A stretch of DNA of 64,000 bases from Paenibacillus sp. HWE-109 (lineage in GTDB: Bacteria; Bacillota; Bacilli; Paenibacillales; NBRC-103111). Made by a program: the position numbers and the translations under genes. Of this stretch, positions 53,156-61,841 are shown in pieces. Within the stretch, counting starts at the first letter, position 1, and each line of letters begins with the position of its first letter. The notes under the pieces are model-generated. The model saw only the letters and a list, made by a program, of their open reading frames with translations, searched no databases and was not told the origin of the DNA. The stretch spans positions 186,001-250,000 of the forward strand of contig NZ_CP091881.1 in NCBI RefSeq assembly GCF_022163125.1, in the 5' to 3' direction.

Positions 53156-54205
53156 CTAGTGGGAAGCGGCGAGCTCCTTCACTTTTTTCCAGGCTTCCAA
53201 CTGTTTCTCTAATTGTTCGACCAGCGTGGCAAGATCTGTCACTAGCTGGTCTTGGTCAGCACCTTGCAGGTCCAAATCCTCTCCTTGAAGAAGTTCAACG
53301 GGAGCAGGCAAAACGGACAATAGCTGCTGAACTTTGCTGTGAATGACGCTTAAGCCTCCATGCTCTACGGTTGTATGCATGGCTGGAGTCATCGTCTCGC
53401 TGGCAGCAGCAACCAGGATGGACGCAGCTGCATCAACTTTGGGCGCTTTCGCAGGTGCTTTGACAGGAGCAGCAGGAGCGGGCTTGGCCCGTTCTGCGCG
53501 GTTGTTTTGGAAGTTGGACCACGTCTCAACAAGATCGCGTCCGGATTTGTAGAGCAGCTTGCCTTTGGTGCTTTCGGAAATGTCTTTATCCTTAAACATT
53601 TTGGCGATTTTCTTGACATCGCTGACAGGCATTTCGTCCCGTGCCATAATGAGCGCGAGCGGATCGCGATGTTCTATCGGCAAATCTTTGAGCGGCAGCA
53701 ATTGATCTTCGGTCAGCTTGTCTTTGCGAATCTCCGTTCCGCTGACGATTAGCTTTTTGACACTGTTGCCGAATTTCAGCAAATCACATTTGTTTTTGAT
53801 ATAAGCTTCGGGCTTGCCCAGCTTGCCGGAAAGATATTTAATCGATGAACTAAACTTGGCATCATTCATCAATTTATGGAAAGCCTCAGCTTCCTCAATT
53901 GGCGAGAAGCCTTCGCGTGTCAAATTCTCCGCAATTTGCTCCAAATAGATCTCAAGCTCGTCCGTAACTGTAGATACAATGCAGGACATGGTTGCTTTTC
54001 CAAGCATTTTACTTGCCTTGTAACGGCGGTTTCCATAAATAATTTTGTAGCGGTTATCCGCTGTCGATCTTACCTTAATCGGGGAAAGCAAACCGATTTC
54101 CTCAATGCTTTTCATAAGTTCCTGCAGCGCTTCTTCATCGAATTGGTATCTAGGTTGGTCAGTATCTTCGTCAATTAAAGCTATCGGGATTTCATGTATA
54201 TTCAT
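53156..54205 (-). CDS. ParB/Spo0J-like DNA-binding protein, without ParA
   Basis: A 349-residue protein with the ParB N-terminal nuclease-like/CTPase fold (IPIALIDEDTDQPRYQF, IIYGNRRYKASKML) and the central helix-turn-helix region (about 95-190, LTREGFSPIEEAEAFHKLM and KLGKPEAYIKNKCDLLKFG). An Ala/Pro/Lys-rich linker (about 245-275) and an acidic C terminus follow. The usual GERR of the CTP pocket reads GNRR. I chose ATG 54205 (MNIHEIPIALI) over 54226 because of GGAG just upstream. No parA, rsmG or origin-type genes are near, so this is probably an accessory or paralogous ParB rather than the chromosomal Spo0J, and may be of plasmid or phage origin. Confidence 0.87.
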   Translation of the reverse strand: MNIHEIPIALIDEDTDQPRYQFDEEALQELMKSIEEIGLLSPIKVRSTADNRYKIIYGNRRYKASKMLGKATMSCIVSTVTDELEIYLEQIAENLTREGFSPIEEAEAFHKLMNDAKFSSSIKYLSGKLGKPEAYIKNKCDLLKFGNSVKKLIVSGTEIRKDKLTEDQLLPLKDLPIEHRDPLALIMARDEMPVSDVKKIAKMFKDKDISESTKGKLLYKSGRDLVETWSNFQNNRAERAKPAPAAPVKAPAKAPKVDAAASILVAAASETMTPAMHTTVEHGGLSVIHSKVQQLLSVLPAPVELLQGEDLDLQGADQDQLVTDLATLVEQLEKQLEAWKKVKELAASH

Positions 54206-54408
54206 GTGAGATCTCCATTCCATCAATTGTTCTTCTACTTAGTATATAACAAGGTTGAAATCGTGGCGAGCAGCCTTTGCTTGTGTAGACGGCGCCTGAG
54301 TCCTTTCACAATAAAAAAGATTGCATCAAGAGGATTTTAAATGAAATAATAGAGAGAATAGTGGTCGCAACAGGATCTAATAACAGCATTGCCTAGGAGT
54401 AGATTAGT

Positions 54409-56724
54409 ATGAAAACGATGCAATACACCATAATCGCACTAATTTTCGTCCTATTGCTTTCATCGTCTGAATTCGTGCTGGAGAAGTATCACAAATCCTT
54501 GCTTCATGAGTTAACCGTAACCGAACAATCGCAATTATCATCGAAAGCGTTGGCATTGCAATCTGTCATTGACCGTAATTTTAATTTGATGGTCAGTTTA
54601 GAAGCTTATGTGAGTTCAACGTATCTGCGAAATAAAGATGACCAAGAAGTCCTGAATTACATAGCCTCTTTATATGTCGGGGCTCAGGCATCAACGCTCA
54701 ATTTGATTATTGCTCCCAAAGGGATAGTCAAATTCGTTTATCCGATCGAAGGCAACGAGAGTATTCAGCAATGGGATTTACTGAATGATCCGCGGCCGAA
54801 TGTCCAACAGCAAATTGTAAGGGCTTTGCATGCCAAGCGAATGACCATGGACGGTCCCTTTGATTTGCTGCAGGGTATCCGTGGTGTGGTTGCGCGTAAG
54901 CCTTTATATCAGGACGGCGTATTCTGGGGCTTCGTTTCGGTTGGCGTAGATTTGAAGCAGTTGCTGAACGAAGCGGAAGTTAACGATAAGGATACCCAAG
55001 CGCTGCAAATTGCGATTCGCAGTCCTGGACAGCCAGCCTTTTTTGGAGATGATCAAGTTTTCCAACGAAATCCTATGATCGCTCACATTGCACTCTCGGA
55101 AAACCAATGGGAACTGGCTGCGCTGCCGCAGGAAAGTGCCGTCCACAGCATCGATCGCTCCATCCTGATGATCCGCAGTTCATTCATCTCCGTCCTGCTG
55201 CTGGGTATTTTGTTTATCCTATATATCAATCGACAGCGGGATAAACTGAGTCGCGCGGTAAATGATCGTACGCAAGAGCTGCGGCTAGCCAATGAGGGAT
55301 TAACGGAAATGAATGATAAGCTGCTTGCTGGGCAGCAAGAATTGTTTAATTCCAATAGTCGCTTGCAGGAATCAGAGCAGATGCTCTCCTACTTGGCGTA
55401 TCATGATGTGCTGACAGGCATCCATAATCGTGCCCATTTTCAAATGGTTCTGAAAGAACAAATCACTTTGTGCGAAACCTGTCATTCCTCCTTGGCGGTA
55501 CTTTTCTTTGATTTGGATAACTTCAAAATGGTGAATGACTCCCATGGTCATCATATGGGGGATCTGATGCTCATGGAAGTTGTGGGGAGGATTCAACAAT
55601 CAGGGTTGCCATTTCACACATTTTCCAGGTTTGGTGGCGATGAATTTGCTATTTTGCTGAACAATTGTACAAGTGAACTGGATATCCAGTTGTTCTGTGA
55701 ACAACTTATCGAAGTATTGAAGCCGCCTTGCCTGCTCTCGAATCGTGCATTTTTTATTAGCGCAAGCATTGGGATTGTGCAGTATCCCTATGGTGGTCTG
55801 ACGTGGGAAGCTCTGCTCAAAAATGCCGATATAGCGATGTATATAGCGAAGAAAGTGAGCGGCAGCTCCTACAGCTTCTTTAATGAGCAAATGGCAAAAA
55901 ATTCGCTATCCAAGCTCGAAATGGGTAATCATTTGCGCCAATCGCTTGAGCGCAATGAGCTTGAAATTGTGTATCAACCTCAAGTGGATTGCCATTTAGG
56001 CCGAATCGTCGGTGTGGAGGCTCTTCTGAGATGGAATCATACGACCAAAGGTTATATATCGCCAGCGGACTTCATCCCATTAGCTGAAGAAATTGGAACC
56101 ATCGTGGAAATTGGGGAATGGGTGCTTCGCGGCGCTTGCAAGCAGATGAAAGCTTGGCACAGGGAAACAGCGACACCCCTGACCATCTCCGTCAATCTAT
56201 CTGTGAAACAATTGAATGATGAGCGTTTTGTAGAAACAGTGAGCCGAATTTTGGCTGAAACCGGACTGGAAGCAAAATATTTGGAGATGGAAATTACGGA
56301 GAATGTCGCTATGAAGGACGAGCAGTTGGATGCGCTCCGCTGCTTGAGGCTGTTGGGCATTGCCATATCGGTAGATGATTTCGGCACCCATTACTCTTCG
56401 TTAAGTTATTTAAAAAGGTTCCCAGTGACCAAAATCAAGCTCGACCAATCCTTTGTCCGCGGCGTACAAACGGATGATAAGGATCGCGTGATGATCATTG
56501 CCATTATTTCTGTTGCGACTTCCTTTCAGCTGAAAATTATTGCAGAAGGCGTTGAAACAGAAGAGCAAGCCAGATTCTTGGTTGCTAACGGCTGCAGCCA
56601 CATCCAAGGCTTCTATTTCTTCCGTCCGATGAATGCCGAGCAAATGCTATCAGCCATGCAGGAAAGCTTGCAGCAGAAGCTGGGGTTCTTGACCACGGGG
56701 ACCACCCGCCAATACTTTTCGTGA
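54409..56724 (+). CDS. CHASE-like sensor fused to GGDEF and EAL domains
   Basis: A 771-residue membrane protein for c-di-GMP turnover. Transmembrane helix (about 5-25), extracellular CHASE-like sensor (about 40-235, with IIAPKGIVKFVYPIEGNE), second transmembrane helix (about 258-278), a coiled linker, GGDEF (about 310-480) and EAL (about 495-745). Both signatures are intact: GGDEF at 409-413 and EAL at 537-539, with DDFGTHYSS and IKLDQSF also present, so both cyclase and phosphodiesterase could be active. ATG 54409 follows TAGGAG. It stands alone between ParB and a hairpin. The signal is unknown. Confidence 0.93.
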   Translation: MKTMQYTIIALIFVLLLSSSEFVLEKYHKSLLHELTVTEQSQLSSKALALQSVIDRNFNLMVSLEAYVSSTYLRNKDDQEVLNYIASLYVGAQASTLNLIIAPKGIVKFVYPIEGNESIQQWDLLNDPRPNVQQQIVRALHAKRMTMDGPFDLLQGIRGVVARKPLYQDGVFWGFVSVGVDLKQLLNEAEVNDKDTQALQIAIRSPGQPAFFGDDQVFQRNPMIAHIALSENQWELAALPQESAVHSIDRSILMIRSSFISVLLLGILFILYINRQRDKLSRAVNDRTQELRLANEGLTEMNDKLLAGQQELFNSNSRLQESEQMLSYLAYHDVLTGIHNRAHFQMVLKEQITLCETCHSSLAVLFFDLDNFKMVNDSHGHHMGDLMLMEVVGRIQQSGLPFHTFSRFGGDEFAILLNNCTSELDIQLFCEQLIEVLKPPCLLSNRAFFISASIGIVQYPYGGLTWEALLKNADIAMYIAKKVSGSSYSFFNEQMAKNSLSKLEMGNHLRQSLERNELEIVYQPQVDCHLGRIVGVEALLRWNHTTKGYISPADFIPLAEEIGTIVEIGEWVLRGACKQMKAWHRETATPLTISVNLSVKQLNDERFVETVSRILAETGLEAKYLEMEITENVAMKDEQLDALRCLRLLGIAISVDDFGTHYSSLSYLKRFPVTKIKLDQSFVRGVQTDDKDRVMIIAIISVATSFQLKIIAEGVETEEQARFLVANGCSHIQGFYFFRPMNAEQMLSAMQESLQQKLGFLTTGTTRQYFS

Positions 56725-56737
56725 AATGAACATAGAA

Positions 56738-56784
56738 AAATAGCAGCTGCCCAAAGGAATAAGAGCCTTTGAGAGCTGCTATTT
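56738..56784. terminator. Hairpin after the GGDEF-EAL gene
   Basis: The perfect 11-bp stem AAATAGCAGCT / AGCTGCTATTT has an inner AAAGG / CCTTT. The T run is short, so termination may be weak. Confidence 0.6.
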
Positions 56785-56895
56785 GCGTTGAAAAGGCGAT
56801 TTTACACGGAATAGCAGTCTCGAAGGACTCTTATCTGCTGCAGAAATGGAGAAGAAACTGCAACAGCACGAGGATCTGCCAGAAAAATTGTTATG

Positions 56896-57702
56896 CTACA
56901 GTGGAACAACTTGTTTTTGTTTATTTTTGAAATAGACCCACTGTTTGAAGCCGATTTCTTTCAAGGTTTGACGAACTTCCTCCCAGTCATCCGCTACGCG
57001 GCCAGGGATATGGGCATCGGAGCCGAAGGTCACTTCAACACCATAATGAAGCGCTTGTTCCAGGATTTCGTGGGAAGGATACCAACCTCCGACATCTTTG
57101 GTTTTACCGGAAGTGTTAATTTCAATGGCTACACCGGATTCCCCGATGATTTTCAAGGTTTCATTGACTTTAGGGGTAACGATATCAGAGAAAGCCGGAT
57201 AGAAGCCTTTCATGGCATCGATATGGCCCAAGATGTTGAACATGCCAGAACGCGCAGATTCGGCGATAAGTCGGTAGTATTCTTCTTTCTGCTCGATCTT
57301 CTGTGCTTCATTTAATTTGTTCCATCTATTGCGGTTGAAAATACTGACACCACCGGATAAGTGAACTGAACCGATGATATAGTCAAACGGGTATTTGGCA
57401 TATTCCTGCTGATAAATAGCGGTATGCTCAGGGAAATAATCGGATTCGACCCCAAGCAGGACGTCAATTTTGCCTTCGTATTCTTTTTTAAGCTGGAGGA
57501 CTTCCTCGATATAACGCGGGAACTCGCTTTTCGCCATGGCAATTAAGGGCTGGGCATGATCCTCGCTGCTTCCGAAATAGGGGGAATGATCCGAGATGCC
57601 GATGACTTGCAAGCCACCTGCTATCGCAGCCTCGATATAGTCGCGAATGGTATCCTGTGCGTGTCCACAGCGGTCATGATGGGTATGTAGATCGAATTTC
57701 AT
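56896..57702 (-). CDS. PHP-family phosphatase (histidinol-phosphatase-like)
   Basis: A 268-residue metal-dependent phosphoesterase. The PHP motifs are visible: HTHHDRCGH near the N terminus, GISDHSPYF, VLLGVESDYFPEH, IIGSVHLSGG, NILGHIDAMKG, AIEINTSG and FGSDAHIPG. These match the HisJ-type histidinol phosphatases, but with no histidine genes near, the natural substrate is not certain. It ends a monocistronic region upstream of a LysR gene on the same strand. Confidence 0.9.
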   Translation of the reverse strand: MKFDLHTHHDRCGHAQDTIRDYIEAAIAGGLQVIGISDHSPYFGSSEDHAQPLIAMAKSEFPRYIEEVLQLKKEYEGKIDVLLGVESDYFPEHTAIYQQEYAKYPFDYIIGSVHLSGGVSIFNRNRWNKLNEAQKIEQKEEYYRLIAESARSGMFNILGHIDAMKGFYPAFSDIVTPKVNETLKIIGESGVAIEINTSGKTKDVGGWYPSHEILEQALHYGVEVTFGSDAHIPGRVADDWEEVRQTLKEIGFKQWVYFKNKQKQVVPL

Positions 57703-57746
57703 AAGTGACCTCCTATAAAATAGTACAAGAGCTTCATGAGGAAATA

Positions 57747-58649
57747 TTATTCAGAGCCGAGAAATTGGGTTTCCGGCATTCCTTTCAAATCACGCAGGAA
57801 CTGCTGCATGGCAGAATTCAAGTAGCGTCCTGATTTATATACTACACCTACTGGATGGGTAATATCCAATTCATTTACCTTTACCATTTTGAGTGACCCG
57901 TGTTTGAGTTCATCAGCAACGGACATCTTAGAGATGATGGCGACGCCAAGATTCAACTCGACCATCCGCTTCACTTCTTCACTGCTGGATAGCTCCATCA
58001 CGATATGCGGCGAAACGTCATAGGTTTTGAAGATTTGATCGACAAACCGACGCCCGGCTGTTTCCGGAGACAGCGTAATGAACGGAATGTTGCGCAGCTT
58101 TTCAATGGACAAATGGGCAAAACGGGCAAGTGGATGATGGGTGGAGACGATCAGCTCAAAGGTATCGTAGTAAAGGACCGATGTTTCCAAAGCCTGGTTT
58201 TTTTCGAATAAATACGTGATTCCGATATCGATCTGGCTGTTCTCGACGGAGGTCATAATTTGCGAGGAAGTCATGGAGTGAATCGTCGTTTTGATCAAAG
58301 GGAACTGATCCTGGAAATAGGAGAGCACCCTGGGTAAAATCTGCATCGCGATAGAAGTCGTTGTGCCAATATGAATATGGCCTTGTGGCGTTAAATGCAA
58401 GTCGGACAATCGCTGTTTGAGATCACTGGCTATTCGCAGCATCTTCTCAGCATGTTCCAAGAACAGTTTGCCGCTATCCGTCAGCGTAACAGGTTGATTA
58501 CGATCAATAAGTATCGTGCCGAATTCGTCTTCAAGACTCTTAATTTGGGCGGAAACGGCAGGTTGGGTCAAGTTAAGAATTTCGCCAGCTTTGCGAAAGC
58601 TCATCGTTTTGGATATGGTGAGCAATGTTTCTAACTGGTTCATATTCAT
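57747..58649 (-). CDS. LysR-family transcriptional regulator
   Basis: A 300-residue regulator with the N-terminal winged helix (SFRKAGEILNLTQPAVSAQI) and a LysR effector-binding domain (about 90-290). I chose ATG 58649 because AGGAGG lies 7 nt before it; ATG 58655 is one base from that site. It is divergent from the MFS exporter at 58863. In the gap, GCTTACAAA (58680-58688) and TTTGTAAGC (58725-58733) form a perfect 9-bp inverted repeat that may be operator DNA. It may regulate itself, the exporter or the PHP gene 44 bp downstream. Confidence 0.9.
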   Translation of the reverse strand: MNMNQLETLLTISKTMSFRKAGEILNLTQPAVSAQIKSLEDEFGTILIDRNQPVTLTDSGKLFLEHAEKMLRIASDLKQRLSDLHLTPQGHIHIGTTTSIAMQILPRVLSYFQDQFPLIKTTIHSMTSSQIMTSVENSQIDIGITYLFEKNQALETSVLYYDTFELIVSTHHPLARFAHLSIEKLRNIPFITLSPETAGRRFVDQIFKTYDVSPHIVMELSSSEEVKRMVELNLGVAIISKMSVADELKHGSLKMVKVNELDITHPVGVVYKSGRYLNSAMQQFLRDLKGMPETQFLGSE

Positions 58650-58862
58650 GCGCATACCTCCTGCTTATAATAGGTTTAGGCTTACAAATAAAATTTATCG
58701 AAATTGTAAAGGACATAAAAACCTTTTGTAAGCTTATTATATGATAGGAAGAGCAGCATCGGCAAATATTTCTGTCTAACAGTGGAAATTCCATTGCTAA
58801 ATACTCAAATTTGACTATAATAATTTATATATATTAATTAAAGTTAAAAGGAGATTCACCTC

Positions 58863-60389
58863 ATGTCGTTAACACGTAAGTCGAACACAACATGGACGGT
58901 TGTCGGATTGATGCTAGGGCTCTTACTCGCGTCCCTGGATCAAACAATCGTTTCCACGGCGATGCCTACCATCGTCTCGAAATTAGGAGGGTTCAGTCAA
59001 TTCGTCTGGGTATTCTCAGCGTATTTGATTGCCAACGTCGCTGCAATGCCGATTTTCGGCAAGCTATCTGATATGTACGGCCGCAAGCTGTTTTTTATTA
59101 TCGGGATTATTGTTTTCATGATTGGGTCTGCGCTCTGTGGAACAGCAACATCCATGACTGAACTCATCATTTACCGGGCTATCCAAGGTATTGGTGGCGG
59201 TGCTTTGATGCCAATTACGTTTGCTATTATTTTTGATATTTTCCCTCCGGAGAAAAGAGGGAAGATGCAAGGGCTCTTCGGAGCTGTTTTTGGACTGTCC
59301 AGTGTCCTTGGTCCGATTATTGGCGCTTATTTCACCGACCACGTCACGTGGGAATGGATTTTCTTTATTAATCTTCCGCTTGGTGTTGTTGCCTTACTGC
59401 TTATTATTTTCTCTTACCACGGTTCTGTTGAACACAGCAAAGCCAAAATTGATTGGAGCGGTACGGTGTTGCTGACTGCTTCGATTGTCTCCTTGATGTT
59501 TGCTTTGGAACTTGGGGGCAAAGAATATGCGTGGGCTTCCTGGCAAATTATTGGTCTATTTATTGGCTTTATTATCTTGCTGGGTGCTTTTATCACCGTC
59601 GAAAAGTATGCCGCAGAGCCGATCGTACCCTTGGATTTATTTAAAAATCGTTTGTTTACCTCCAGCATGGGCGTAAGTTTTGCTTACGGTGCTGTCTTGA
59701 TTTCTGCCGGAACGTATATTCCGCTGTTTATTCAAGGTGTATTCGAGGGCTCAGCAACCAGTGCTGGATCGACGTTAACCCCGATGATGTTGGGCGTTGT
59801 TGTCAGCAGTGCGCTGGGTGGACGTTTTATCGGAAAATATTCGTACCGCAATGTCATGTTGGTTTCTGCCGCATTAATGCTCGTTGCTACCTCGTTGTTA
59901 GGTGGACTTTCCATTGATTCCGAGCGTTGGCTAATCACGACCTATATGATACTTCTAGGGCTAGGGATCGGCGCTTGTTTCCCCATTACTTCGATGTCCG
60001 CTTTGCATAAAGTAGACTTCCGCCGCAGAGGTACGGTAACTTCCCTCGTTGGTTTTTTCCGTTCCGTTGGATCAGCTATCGGTGTAGCGATTTTTGGCAG
60101 CATTCAAGTCAATTCACTTCGGACGAATATCACAGAATCTTTGAATGATCCTGCTATGGCAGAGAAGTTTCATGATGCGCGTATCTTGCTGCAGCCGGAT
60201 GTCCGTTCCAACATTCCGCAGGAAGTGCTGCATAAGCTTTTGACTGCCTTGGCGGATTCCATTGCTGTTGTTTTTCAAACGACGATCGTTTTGGCTGTAG
60301 TTGGGCTTGTGTTCATTCTTATGATGGGAAATGCTAAACTTGAAGTGGGGAGTGCTCCTGTCAAAGGAAGCGCGCCAGTAGGACACTAG
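58863..60389 (+). CDS. MFS multidrug exporter, DHA2 (14-helix) family
   Basis: A 508-residue proton-coupled efflux pump with about 14 transmembrane helices. Motif SLDQTIVSTAMPTIVSKLGG is typical of DHA2 helix 1; FGKLSDMYGRKLFFIIG is the MFS motif A; GLSSVLGPIIGAYFTDH is the drug-antiporter motif C. Substrates cannot be predicted. ATG 58863 follows AAAAGGAGA. It is followed after 12 bp by a PadR regulator, a common arrangement in which PadR represses the pump until a substrate binds. Confidence 0.92.
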   Translation: MSLTRKSNTTWTVVGLMLGLLLASLDQTIVSTAMPTIVSKLGGFSQFVWVFSAYLIANVAAMPIFGKLSDMYGRKLFFIIGIIVFMIGSALCGTATSMTELIIYRAIQGIGGGALMPITFAIIFDIFPPEKRGKMQGLFGAVFGLSSVLGPIIGAYFTDHVTWEWIFFINLPLGVVALLLIIFSYHGSVEHSKAKIDWSGTVLLTASIVSLMFALELGGKEYAWASWQIIGLFIGFIILLGAFITVEKYAAEPIVPLDLFKNRLFTSSMGVSFAYGAVLISAGTYIPLFIQGVFEGSATSAGSTLTPMMLGVVVSSALGGRFIGKYSYRNVMLVSAALMLVATSLLGGLSIDSERWLITTYMILLGLGIGACFPITSMSALHKVDFRRRGTVTSLVGFFRSVGSAIGVAIFGSIQVNSLRTNITESLNDPAMAEKFHDARILLQPDVRSNIPQEVLHKLLTALADSIAVVFQTTIVLAVVGLVFILMMGNAKLEVGSAPVKGSAPVGH

Positions 60390-60401
60390 GGGGTAGCAAG
60401 G

Positions 60402-60980
60402 ATGTCGATGAAGCTTGTCATTCTGGGTCTGTTGATGGAAGCCAACCGGCACACGTACGATATTCGTCAAACGATGAAAGAAAGAAACATGCATAACTAC
60501 ATGAAGCTGCAGGATGGTTCCCTGTACTATGCGATGGATCAGCTTCGCAAGGACGGCTTAGTAGAAGCGCTTGAAGTCGTACGGGATACGAATCGTCCTG
60601 AGAAAACGGTCTATCAAATTACAGAAGCCGGTAAATATAAATTTCAAGAACTGCTGGTCGAGCAGTTGCATGAAGAAATTAAACATTACCACCCGCTCTA
60701 TGTTGCTCTTCCTTTCACCGTTCATGGCGACCAAGCCAAAATTGCAGAAATTCTCGAGCATAAGATTATGGCCCAAAAAATCATTATGCAGCGCACGAAG
60801 AGTGTGTATGAGGAACACATCCATACCGTCCCGCGCGTTGTCCTGCAAATGATGGTAGGCGGTTATAAACGAGCTTTCTGCGAGCTCAAATGGTTAGAAG
60901 GTCTGCAGAGAGATGCCAGAGAAGGACGGTTTCAGGAACGAAATTCACCTCTGGATGTGGACTGGGATTGTATCGAGTAG
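60402..60980 (+). CDS. PadR-family transcriptional regulator
   Basis: A 192-residue regulator. The N-terminal winged helix (about 1-90; LVILGLLMEANRHTYDIRQ and LQDGSLYYAMDQLRKDGLVE) is followed by a helical PadR C-terminal (Vir_act_alpha_C-like) dimerisation domain (about 95-175). It is the second gene after the MFS exporter, so it probably controls that pump and itself. ATG 60402 follows GGGGTAGCAAGG. Confidence 0.92.
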   Translation: MSMKLVILGLLMEANRHTYDIRQTMKERNMHNYMKLQDGSLYYAMDQLRKDGLVEALEVVRDTNRPEKTVYQITEAGKYKFQELLVEQLHEEIKHYHPLYVALPFTVHGDQAKIAEILEHKIMAQKIIMQRTKSVYEEHIHTVPRVVLQMMVGGYKRAFCELKWLEGLQRDAREGRFQERNSPLDVDWDCIE

Positions 60981-60995
60981 ATACAGTAGCATTAC

Positions 60996-61050
60996 AAAGA
61001 GGCTGCGCGTTAAGGTTAGTGTTAACTATGACCTTAACGCGCAGCCTTTT
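60996..61050. terminator. Bidirectional terminator between PadR and HAD genes
   Basis: AAGAGGCTGCGCGTTAAGGT pairs with ACCTTAACGCGCAGCCTTTT almost perfectly over 20 bp, loop 14 nt. The last base is shared with the stop codon of the minus-strand HAD gene. Confidence 0.9.
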
Positions 61051-61841
61051 CAATTTGCGGGAGTCTGGAATTGGTCCATGAAATGCTGCAGGTCTGTGCA
61101 CACGAGGTCTGGCGTCAAGCCCGCCGACGCCAACTGCTCTTGCACGTTGTCCGGTGTGGCGACGCCTGTCAACACAAGGGCTGTGCGGCAGCCCGACACC
61201 GCGCCTCCGCGGATGTCGGTGTGCACGTTATCGCCGATCACCCAGACATCGGCGGCGGGAAGTCCAAGCCGCTCGATGGCGTACGCCATGATGATCGGCG
61301 AGGGTTTGCCGATCACCACCGGCTCCACGCCGGAGGCGGCGGTGATCGCAGCAGCCAGGGAGCCTGCCCCTGGCATAAGACCTCCATCCGACGGCAGCAT
61401 GCGGTCAGGATTGGTTAAGACATAAGCCGCGCCATCCTTCAAGTGGCGGACGGCTTCCGTCAGCTTCCCGTAGGTGAAGCTGCGGTCAATGCCTTGGACG
61501 ACGTAGTCCGGCGTCGTCTCAACCAGGTCGAAGCCGACCGCCTCCAAGGCGATTCGCAGGCCGGCTTCGCCAATCATATGCACGCGCTGACGTACGCCGC
61601 GCTGCTCGGTCAAGTACTGAGCGGCTGCCTGTGACGACGTGTAGACAGCCGCAGCGGGAACTTCAATGCCGAGCGCAAGGAGATGATCGGCCACTTGTTC
61701 AGGCGTACGTGACGAGTTATTCGTCACGAGTAAATACGGCAGGCGCTCCGCCTGCAGCCATGCAATGAAAGCCGCGGCATGAGGGATAGGCTCATGCCCC
61801 CGATACAAGGTACCGTCCAAATCGATTAAAAAGCCATTCAT
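61050..61841 (-). CDS. HAD-IIA family phosphatase (NagD-like)
   Basis: A 263-residue sugar- or nucleotide-phosphatase. HAD motif I is FLIDLDGTLYRG with the nucleophilic Asp, motif II is LLVTNNSS, and motif IV is VWVIGDNVHTDIRGG; VIGKPSPIIM supplies the motif III lysine. The C2 cap lies between motifs II and III (about 75-190). The natural substrate is unknown. The gene is richer in G and C than its neighbours. Its ATG overlaps the stop codon of the upstream PAS kinase (ATGA), so the two are translationally coupled. Confidence 0.92.
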   Translation of the reverse strand: MNGFLIDLDGTLYRGHEPIPHAAAFIAWLQAERLPYLLVTNNSSRTPEQVADHLLALGIEVPAAAVYTSSQAAAQYLTEQRGVRQRVHMIGEAGLRIALEAVGFDLVETTPDYVVQGIDRSFTYGKLTEAVRHLKDGAAYVLTNPDRMLPSDGGLMPGAGSLAAAITAASGVEPVVIGKPSPIIMAYAIERLGLPAADVWVIGDNVHTDIRGGAVSGCRTALVLTGVATPDNVQEQLASAGLTPDLVCTDLQHFMDQFQTPAN

